Positions 23,043 through 28,798 of a stretch of DNA of 28,798 nucleotides are shown here, in pieces. The stretch comes from Sva-07 sp031430875. GTDB lineage: Bacteria > Actinomycetota > Acidimicrobiia > Acidimicrobiales > Ilumatobacteraceae. Each line of letters begins with the position of its first letter. Positions within the stretch are counted from its first letter, which is position 1. The DNA is taken from positions 1 to 28,798 of the forward strand of contig JANPCI010000380.1 of assembly GCA_031430875.1 (NCBI GenBank), in the 5' to 3' direction. Under the pieces are notes generated by a model. That model had not been told where the DNA came from. It made no database searches and was given only the letters and a program-made list of their open reading frames with translations. The position numbers and the translations under genes were made by a program.

Positions 23043-24176
23043 ATGCGCACTCCCATCTGTGATGAACTCGGCATCGAGTTCCCGATCTTCGCCTTCACCC
23101 ACTGCCGCGACGTCGTGGTTGCCGTATCGAAGGCCGGTGGCTTCGGCGTCCTCGGCGCCGTCGGCTTCTCCCCAGAGCAACTCGAGATCGAGCTGAACTG
23201 GATCGACGAGCACATCGGTGACCACCCGTACGGCGTCGACATCGTCATCCCCAACAAGTACGAGGGGATGAACGCCGACATCCCAACTGACGAGCTCACG
23301 AAGATGCTCCAGGACATGGTGCCCCAGGCACATCTCGACTTCGCCCGCAAGGTCCTGACCGACCATGGCGTGCCCCTTCCGGAAGGCGAGGACGACAACT
23401 CGCTCAAGCTGTTGGGATGGACCGAGGCGACCGCCACACCGCAGGTCGAGATCGCACTGCGTCATCCCAAGATGACGCTGATCGCCAACGCGTTGGGCAC
23501 ACCGCCGAAGGACATGATCGACCGCATCCACGCCGAGGGTCGCAAGGTCGCAGCGCTCTGCGGCTCGCCGGCGCAGGCGCTGAAACACGCTGCTGCCGAC
23601 GTGGACATCATCATCGCCCAGGGCGGAGAAGGAGGCGGCCACTGTGGCGAGGTCGGCTCGATCGTGCTTTGGCCGCAGGTGGTGAAAGCCGTCTCGCCGC
23701 GGCCCGTCCTGGCGGCTGGTGGCATCGGAAGTGGACAGCAGATCGCCGCCGCGCTTGCGCTCGGCTGCCAGGGCGCGTGGTCGGGCTCGCAGTGGCTGAT
23801 GGTCGAGGAGGCCGAGAACACGCCAGTCCAGCAGCAGGCCTACATCCAAGCGAGCTCGCGCGACACCGTCCGGTCGCGATCGTTCACGGGCAAGCCGTGC
23901 CGCATGCTGCGCAACGACTGGACCGAGGCCTGGGAGGACGCGGCCACCCCGGATCCGCTCGGCATGCCGCTGCAGTACATGGTGTCGGGAATCGCCGTCT
24001 CCGCCACCCACCGCTGGCCAGACCAGACCGTGGATGTCGCGTTCAACCCGGTCGGCCAGGTCGTCGGCCAGTTCGAACGGGTCGAGAAGACGGCAGGCGT
24101 CATCGAGCGTTGGGTCAACGAGTACCTCGAAGCCACCGCTCATCTCGACGCCCTCAACACCGCCGCCGCTGAGTAG
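23043..24176 (+). CDS. Nitronate monooxygenase family FMN enzyme
   Basis: This 377-residue FMN TIM-barrel protein belongs to the nitronate monooxygenase/2-nitropropane dioxygenase family, which oxidises alkyl nitronates or related carbon acids with O2. The family start (MRTPICDELGIEFPIFAF), AVSKAGGFGVLGAVG, the FMN phosphate and active-site region AQGGEGGGHCGEVG with His200, PVLAAGGIGSGQQIAAALALGCQGAWSGSQWL, and the C-terminal RMLRNDWTEAWE are visible. Many actinobacterial members have unknown substrates. It is the first intact gene after the transposase remnant and heads a run with the cupin dioxygenase (91-base gap) and P450. The hairpin before the ATG may modulate translation. Confidence 0.92.
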   Translation: MRTPICDELGIEFPIFAFTHCRDVVVAVSKAGGFGVLGAVGFSPEQLEIELNWIDEHIGDHPYGVDIVIPNKYEGMNADIPTDELTKMLQDMVPQAHLDFARKVLTDHGVPLPEGEDDNSLKLLGWTEATATPQVEIALRHPKMTLIANALGTPPKDMIDRIHAEGRKVAALCGSPAQALKHAAADVDIIIAQGGEGGGHCGEVGSIVLWPQVVKAVSPRPVLAAGGIGSGQQIAAALALGCQGAWSGSQWLMVEEAENTPVQQQAYIQASSRDTVRSRSFTGKPCRMLRNDWTEAWEDAATPDPLGMPLQYMVSGIAVSATHRWPDQTVDVAFNPVGQVVGQFERVEKTAGVIERWVNEYLEATAHLDALNTAAAE

Positions 24177-24267
24177 TCGATCGGCGCGACGGCGACCAGG
24201 GCTCGTCTGACAATCCCGATCTGCGACAAGCTGTGCGGGCAGACACTCATCCTGAGGGAGGTTGGAC

Positions 24268-24726
24268 ATGACGATGACCGCTCACGCGCCCGAGGCGATC
24301 CACATCGGTGACGGCGACATCCCCTGGGTCGAGGTCGGTGGCGGCAACAAGCTGCGCGTCCTCCAAGTCCGCCCGACCGAAGGTTTGTGGATCGTGGAGA
24401 ACATCTTCCAGACCGGCTTCGCCGTCCAGAAGCACCGCCACACCGGCCCGGTGTGGGGCTACACCACCAGCGGGGCGTGGAAGTACGCCGAGTACGACTA
24501 CGTCAACACCTCCGGCTCGTTCCTGTACGAGCCGGCCGGTTCGGTGCACACGCTCACCTGCGTCGAGAACGACACCCAGGTCTGGTTCCACATGTACGGC
24601 GCGAATCTCAACCTCGACGACGAGGGCAACGTCGAGTCGGTCACCGACGGCGCCTCGACCCTCGCCGGCTACTACGCGCTCTGCGAGATGCAGGGCCTGC
24701 CCCGACCGAACGTGGTGGTGGGCTGA
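24268..24726 (+). CDS. Cupin dioxygenase, 2,4'-dihydroxyacetophenone dioxygenase-like
   Basis: This 152-residue single-domain cupin resembles 2,4'-dihydroxyacetophenone dioxygenase, a non-haem iron enzyme that splits a C-C bond beside a carbonyl. Likely iron ligands are His56 and His58 (QKHRHTGPVWGY) and His94 (EPAGSVHTL), with acidic residues in WKYAEYDYV between them. GGAGG at 24257-24261 gives ideal spacing to the ATG at 24268, so the ATG two codons further upstream is rejected. The P450 gene starts 3 bases after its stop, so the two are almost certainly co-transcribed. The true substrate may be another beta-diketone or aryl ketone. Confidence 0.88.
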   Translation: MTMTAHAPEAIHIGDGDIPWVEVGGGNKLRVLQVRPTEGLWIVENIFQTGFAVQKHRHTGPVWGYTTSGAWKYAEYDYVNTSGSFLYEPAGSVHTLTCVENDTQVWFHMYGANLNLDDEGNVESVTDGASTLAGYYALCEMQGLPRPNVVVG

Positions 24727-24729
24727 GCA

Positions 24730-25950
24730 ATGACGGTCCCGCCGGATGTCGGATCCGTCGACATCTACGACCCCGACCTGTACGTCGACGGGCCGATCCA
24801 CCAGATCTTCAGCGATCTTCGACGTGACGATCCGGTGCACTGGCAGGACATACCCGATCAGCCCGGCTACTGGGCGATCATGAGCCACGCCGATGTGACG
24901 CACGTCGCCCGCCGCCCCGACGTGTTCTCCGCCGAGATCGGCGGGGTCGTACTGGAGGACATGGCCCTCGAGCAGCTCGCCCAGAGCCGCAACATGTTGC
25001 TGATGATGGATCCGCCGCGGCACACCGCCTACCGCAAGCCGCTCGCCGAGAGCTTCCAGGCGAAGGTCATCGGCCAGATGGAGACCCGGATCCGGACGCT
25101 CTGCCAGGAGATCTTTGTCAAGGCCGCCGAGAAGGGCGACGTCGAGTTCGTCCACGAGGTCTCCGGTTCGCTGCCCAGCCAAGTGGTCGGCGAGCTCGTC
25201 GGAATTCCCCCGGAGGACTGGGATCAGATCCGCGACTGGGCCGAACAGTCGACCAGCGGTCAAGACCCGGAACTCGCCGGCGACGGCTCTCGGGCGGGCA
25301 ACGGAATGATCGAGATGGCGATCTACGCGATGGGTTTCGCCGCGAGGCGCCGATTGGAGGAACCGCGCGAGGACCTCGCTTCGTTGATCCTCGCCGGCAA
25401 CTTCGGCGGCAAGGCCCTCGACGACATCGAGTTCGCCAGCTTCTTCGTCCAGCTCGTCACCGCCGGCAACGACACGACCAAGACGATGCTCTCGTCGGGC
25501 ACCGAGGTGCTCCTCGCCCATCCCGATCAGCTCGCGGATCTACGCGCCGACCGTGCACTGATGGTCGGCGCGGTCGAAGAGATCCTCCGCTTCGTCAACC
25601 CGCTGCACTACTTCCGGCGTACCGCGCTGGAGGACACCGAGCTGCACGGCAAGCAGATCCTCGCCGGCGACAAGGTCGCGATGATGTACACCTCGGCGAA
25701 CCGCGACGAAGCAGTGTTCGGCGAGACCGCTCAGCAGTTCGACATGCGTCGCTCCCCGAACCAGCATCTCTCGTTCGGTTTCGCACAGCACTTCTGCCTC
25801 GGGGTGCATCTCGCTCGGCTGGAGGGTCGGGTGTTCTTCGATGAGCTGCTCAACACCTTCTCGACCGTCGAGCAGACCGGCCCCGCACGCCGCATCCGCT
25901 CGAATCTCAACAACGGCCTCAAGACCCTTCCGATCCACCTCGCCCGCTGA
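24730..25950 (+). CDS. Cytochrome P450
   Basis: This soluble 406-residue bacterial haem monooxygenase has the I-helix oxygen-binding motif TAGNDTT (244-250), the K-helix ExxR (Glu284, Arg287 in EEILRFVNP), a PERF-like region (FDMRRSPNQHLSFG), and the haem loop FGFAQHFCLG with the thiolate Cys356. The haem loop has Ala where the common consensus has Gly. MDPPRHTAYRKPL is the C-helix. The type (MDPPxHT, YFRRTA) suits actinobacterial P450s acting on lipophilic or terpenoid/steroid compounds, but no CYP family is assigned. No ferredoxin or reductase gene is nearby, so redox partners come from elsewhere. It is tightly linked to the cupin gene. Confidence 0.95.
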   Translation: MTVPPDVGSVDIYDPDLYVDGPIHQIFSDLRRDDPVHWQDIPDQPGYWAIMSHADVTHVARRPDVFSAEIGGVVLEDMALEQLAQSRNMLLMMDPPRHTAYRKPLAESFQAKVIGQMETRIRTLCQEIFVKAAEKGDVEFVHEVSGSLPSQVVGELVGIPPEDWDQIRDWAEQSTSGQDPELAGDGSRAGNGMIEMAIYAMGFAARRRLEEPREDLASLILAGNFGGKALDDIEFASFFVQLVTAGNDTTKTMLSSGTEVLLAHPDQLADLRADRALMVGAVEEILRFVNPLHYFRRTALEDTELHGKQILAGDKVAMMYTSANRDEAVFGETAQQFDMRRSPNQHLSFGFAQHFCLGVHLARLEGRVFFDELLNTFSTVEQTGPARRIRSNLNNGLKTLPIHLAR

Positions 25951-26051
25951 AGGTATCGATCCCCCGGTCGAGCGTCAGCGGCCGACCTTCGTTCGCAGGT
26001 CGGGAGGATGCCGGCAGTTCGACCACCGAGGCGATGTTCCGAAATACGATC

Positions 26052-26278
26052 TCACGCCGCATCGCCCAGTTCAGAACCTGCGGCAATGGCCCGCTCCAGC
26101 TGAGAACGTCGGGATGAACCCCACTCGGCGACCAGCGCGCCATATCGAGCTCAGCGACGGTGGAAGCGGCGAGATAGATCTGATTGCCGGTGAGCAACTC
26201 AACGTGATGCTCGAGGTCGGTACGGCGTCGCCAACTGAGCGCGGCGCTGAAAACGCCGGTGTCGACAACGAGCCTCAC
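26052..26278 (-). pseudogene. Frameshifted and truncated VapC-like PIN-domain toxin
   Basis: From a GTG at 26278 the frame reads MRLVVDTGVFSAALS, with the first PIN-domain Asp at residue 6, then LTGNQIYLAASTVAEL with the conserved Glu. Near 26146-26151 one base appears lost: the next family-like stretch, RYGALVAEWGSSRRSQLERAIAAG, is in another frame and ends at a stop at 26052. The unshifted frame runs on to 25919 in sequence unlike PIN proteins. The C-terminal half with the remaining catalytic Asp residues is absent in either frame, so the toxin should be inactive. The GTG overlaps the stop of the intact antitoxin gene. Confidence 0.8.
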
Positions 26279-26445
26279 GATCGAAGCGCGGAAGCGAACG
26301 CCTCGTCCTCATCGTTCGTCAGATCCTCGATCACGAGAACGTCAGCCGATGGGAGCACGGGAGCCTCTGCCAGCTCGTCCTCGGTCAGATCGCGGGCAAC
26401 AACGTGCTGCCGTGGGGCTGATCTGCGGCGGCGTTGCTCATGCAT
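26275..26445 (-). CDS. Small VapB-like antitoxin
   Basis: This 56-residue frame begins MHEQRRRRSAPRQHVVARDL and ends with an acidic stretch LVIEDLTNDEDEAFASALRS. A basic N-terminus and acidic C-terminal helix are the usual make-up of small antitoxins that wrap a PIN toxin. Its stop overlaps the GTG of the PIN toxin (GTGA), the standard antitoxin-then-toxin order. The ribosome site is weak. With the toxin broken, this gene would be an orphan, though it could still neutralise a related toxin. Confidence 0.6.
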   Translation of the reverse strand: MHEQRRRRSAPRQHVVARDLTEDELAEAPVLPSADVLVIEDLTNDEDEAFASALRS

Positions 26446-26594
26446 CAATGGTACGCCCCAACATCTCCCACGTCACGCCAACCGAAATCGGGTCGTGATT
26501 ACCGGGCACCCGGCTTGGGTAGATATGTCGGTGATCCACCCGCCCGTTCTCGCTGTCGGTGACGATGGTGCTGCGGGCTTGATCGGAGGATCAC

Positions 26595-27638
26595 ATGAGA
26601 CCCATTACGTTCCCGAAGCTGACGCTTCCTGACCCCGGTTTGCGCGTCGCTCCGACGCTCGGCCACCCACTCATCGACGACTACTTGGAGTCCGTCCACG
26701 CCCGCTTGCGGCCGAACTCGACACTGGCTGTCGTCTACGACTTGAAGGTGTTCTTCACCGTTATCGATGTCGACCCGCTCGACGTTCGGCGACGTCACGT
26801 GCTCGAGTTCATCCGCGCCCAACGGACCGGTTCAGCCGACGCAACGGTGATCCCGATCGACTCCTCGGAGGGGTTGGCGTTGTCGACGATCCGACGTCGA
26901 CTGTCGACGGTGGCGGGGTTCTATTCGCACCTCGTTGCGCTCGGAGAGTTGGACCACAATCCGGTGCAGCGCGGCATGCCGGTGCGGTCTCCGGTGACGC
27001 GTGATCGGCGGGTGATCCCGTTGGTTCGTCCGGTGCGGCATCTGCCGCGCATCCTCGATCGCGACGACGTCATCAAGCTCGTCGCAGCACTCCGCAAGGA
27101 TCGGGATCGGGCGATGATCGACGCGATGCTGCTCGCCGGGTTGCGGCGTTGCGAAGTCCTCGGCCTACGACTATCGGATGTGCGTTGGGGTGAGCGACGC
27201 TTGTTCATCGCGGACGGCAAGGGCGGCCATCAACGCATCGTGCCGATATCACCACGCTTCTTCGACACGCTTCGTTCTTATCTCGATCTCGAGCGACCGG
27301 CCGACGCGGAGACGCCGTTCGTGTTCGTCGTGTTGAAGGGCCCGAACCGGGGTCGGCCGCTCACAGCGAAGGGACTCGACGAGATCATGCTGGGCGCCCG
27401 CAGCCGTGCGGGGCTCGAGCATGCGACCTGTCACGAGTTGCGCCACACCTGTTTCACCCGGCTCCGAGAGGCCGGCATGGCACTCGAAGCGTTGCAAGCC
27501 CAAGCCGGTCACCGCTCGATCTCGGCGACGCAGATCTACCTGCATCTGGCCAACGATTGGCTCGCCGGCGAGTACATACGTGCAGCTCAGGCCATAGATG
27601 CCCAAGCTGCGCTCGGTCGCAAGGTGGTGGCGTCATGA
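26595..27638 (+). CDS. Tyrosine recombinase/integrase, first of a coupled pair
   Basis: This 347-residue XerC/D-type recombinase has an N-terminal SAM-like core-binding domain (about 25-140) and a catalytic domain with the full set of active residues: Arg184 (AGLRRCEVLG), Lys209 (GKGGHQR), His280 and Arg283 (CHELRHT), His306 (AGHRS), and nucleophile Tyr315 (QIYLH). It should cut and rejoin DNA at short inverted sites. GGAGG (26585-26589) sits 5 bases before the ATG. The stop overlaps the next recombinase start (ATGA), so both proteins are made together. Being a pair, it is more likely from a mobile element than the housekeeping Xer system. Confidence 0.94.
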   Translation: MRPITFPKLTLPDPGLRVAPTLGHPLIDDYLESVHARLRPNSTLAVVYDLKVFFTVIDVDPLDVRRRHVLEFIRAQRTGSADATVIPIDSSEGLALSTIRRRLSTVAGFYSHLVALGELDHNPVQRGMPVRSPVTRDRRVIPLVRPVRHLPRILDRDDVIKLVAALRKDRDRAMIDAMLLAGLRRCEVLGLRLSDVRWGERRLFIADGKGGHQRIVPISPRFFDTLRSYLDLERPADAETPFVFVVLKGPNRGRPLTAKGLDEIMLGARSRAGLEHATCHELRHTCFTRLREAGMALEALQAQAGHRSISATQIYLHLANDWLAGEYIRAAQAIDAQAALGRKVVAS

Positions 27639-28639
27639 CGATGCTGTCGATCGAACCGCAGCACTCCAACGAGCACTGGACACGCATCGCCGCCCACGCC
27701 CCGGTCCTCGCCACAACGTGTCAGGACTACGTCGCGCAGATCTCGGTGACCGCCCGACCATCGACCGTGAAGGCGGTCGACTCGGCGCTACGGATCTTCT
27801 CCGACTGGCTCATCGGTCACGACCCGACCGTGATCGCGTTCCGCCAAATCAACCGCCGCCACATCGAGGCCTTCAAACTGTGGCTCGCAACCCGCGAGAA
27901 CCAGCGCGGTGAACCACTGAAGAAATCGACGATCCACCTGCGCCTGTCGATACTGCGCGTCGTCATCGAGCGACTCATCGAATGGGACCACCCCGACACA
28001 CCAGCGAGGAACCCGATCATGTGGACCGACCTACCCAAACTCGACGAACCGTTGCCCAAGTTCTTGGACGACGACCAAGCAGCCAAGTTCATGGCTGCCG
28101 CCGCCCGCCTCGACCCGCAACGCCGACTCATCATCGAGCTGCTGGCGCGCACCGGGCTGCGCATCACCGAGTTCTGTGAGCTCACCGACGACGCCATCGT
28201 CACCATGAACGAAACGAAGTGGCTGCGTGTCCCCGTCGGCAAACTCCACACCGACCGCTACGTCCCATTGCTCCCACACCTCGTCGAACTGCACCGCGAA
28301 TGGCTCGACTGGAACGGCCCCAACACCACCGGCCGGCTCATCTCCAACAAGGGACGGCCACTCAACCGGACCGTCGTCAGCCGCATCGTGAAACGCTGCG
28401 CGATCATTGCCGGCATCGGCCACGTCCACCCCCACCAACTCCGCCACACCCTCGCGACGCAGTCGATCAACAACGGCATGAGCCTCGAAGCCATCGCCCA
28501 AATGTTGGGGCACCGATCGATGCGCATGACCCTCGTCTACGCCCGCATCGCAGACCGCACCGTCGCCGACGAATACTTCGCCGCCGCCGACAAAGTCGAC
28601 CACCTCTACCAATCCCACTTGACAACATCACCGGCATAA
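27635..28639 (+). CDS. Tyrosine recombinase/integrase, second of a coupled pair
   Basis: This 334-residue recombinase differs from its neighbour but also keeps all catalytic residues: Arg176 (TGLRITE), Lys203 (GKLHTDR), His267 and Arg270 (HQLRHT), His293 (LGHRS) and Tyr302 (VYARI). The N-terminal arm contains a core-binding domain (TARPSTVKAVDSALRIFSDWL). The ATG at 27635 lies within the stop of the first gene (ATGA), so I prefer it to an in-frame start at 27557 that would overlap more deeply. Coupled recombinases occur in elements such as Tn554 (TnpA/TnpB) and recombinase-in-trio elements; no third recombinase is visible before the window ends. Confidence 0.94.
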   Translation: MTMLSIEPQHSNEHWTRIAAHAPVLATTCQDYVAQISVTARPSTVKAVDSALRIFSDWLIGHDPTVIAFRQINRRHIEAFKLWLATRENQRGEPLKKSTIHLRLSILRVVIERLIEWDHPDTPARNPIMWTDLPKLDEPLPKFLDDDQAAKFMAAAARLDPQRRLIIELLARTGLRITEFCELTDDAIVTMNETKWLRVPVGKLHTDRYVPLLPHLVELHREWLDWNGPNTTGRLISNKGRPLNRTVVSRIVKRCAIIAGIGHVHPHQLRHTLATQSINNGMSLEAIAQMLGHRSMRMTLVYARIADRTVADEYFAAADKVDHLYQSHLTTSPA

Positions 28640-28798
28640 GGGCCTGATTGATACTCGAGTGGCGTTGCGGCGGTTGTCGTAGCGTTCGGAGCGCCGGTCG
28701 GCAGCCTCTTCTTAGGGCCTGTCACCTTCGTGGTTGACCTGATCGCGAATTGTCTGTCGGCCGGTGTTCTGACCCGGGGTGTGGCTCGAAAGAGGCGC
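28640..28798. other. Right-edge stretch, possible insertion-sequence debris
   Basis: No complete gene is visible. On the minus strand, about 28642-28713 reads EEAADRRSERYDNRRNATRVSIRP with coding-like third positions, but it begins right after an in-frame stop. This could be the tail of a broken gene. GGGCCTG occurs near 28640 and again near 28716. Confidence 0.3.

Noticed and set aside
24247..25521. Minus-strand frame of 424 codons opposite the cupin and P450 genes
   Set aside because: It spans the antisense of two genes with clear active-site motifs and their ribosome sites.
26595..28639. A complete recombinase-in-trio element
   Set aside because: Only two recombinases are visible and the second stop does not overlap a third start.

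Overview
The window is high-GC actinobacterial chromosome. The strong preference for G or C at third codon positions, long antisense shadow frames, GTG starts, a probable leaderless transcript, Tat and lipoprotein signals, and an LLM-class (probably F420-dependent) oxidoreductase all fit Actinomycetota. An Ilumatobacter-like Acidimicrobiia is my best guess, but it is inference. I saw no rRNA, tRNA or CRISPR array. All sequence calls are by eye.

Region 1 (1-6328) is housekeeping metabolism. A phosphohexomutase (cut by the left edge) and a PfkB/adenosine-kinase-like enzyme overlap by 8 bases on the minus strand. Diverging from them is an M1 aminopeptidase N, followed 21 bases later by a flavin amine oxidase. 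In that oxidase the segment that normally ends the protein (RW..DP..GSYSY, FFAGEAT, TVHGA) precedes the FAD-binding Rossmann motif, directly behind a Tat-lipoprotein signal. It looks like a natural circular permutation and is the most unusual object here.

Region 2 (6349-13233) holds a methyltransferase, a small SHOCT membrane protein and a copper-handling regulon: a CopB-type P1B ATPase, a DUF305 lipoprotein and a CopC-CopD fusion on the minus strand, diverging from a BlaI/CopY-type repressor and an M56 membrane peptidase. The same palindrome (CTACA-N3-TGTAG, degenerate in one case) lies upstream of copB, upstream of the DUF305 gene and in the copCD/blaI divergent promoter, so the local repressor probably controls each unit.

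Region 3 (13417-19127) has a GNAT acetyltransferase, a PadR regulator with two coupled membrane/lipoprotein genes, a second methyltransferase, a TPR-LuxR regulator and a PhyH-type dioxygenase.

Region 4 (19173-25950) is a MazF-like toxin without a clean antitoxin, then a TetR repressor divergent from an LLM oxidoreductase across two matching operators. Next comes about 1.5 kb of mobile and toxin-antitoxin debris (nucleotidyltransferase remnant, IS3-type transposase remnant). After it lies a run of nitronate monooxygenase, a 2,4'-dihydroxyacetophenone-dioxygenase-like cupin and a cytochrome P450, suggesting an oxidative catabolic pathway of unknown substrate.

Region 5 (26052-28798) is accessory DNA: a vapB antitoxin with a frameshifted, truncated vapC, and two translationally coupled tyrosine recombinases, with possible insertion-sequence debris at the right edge.
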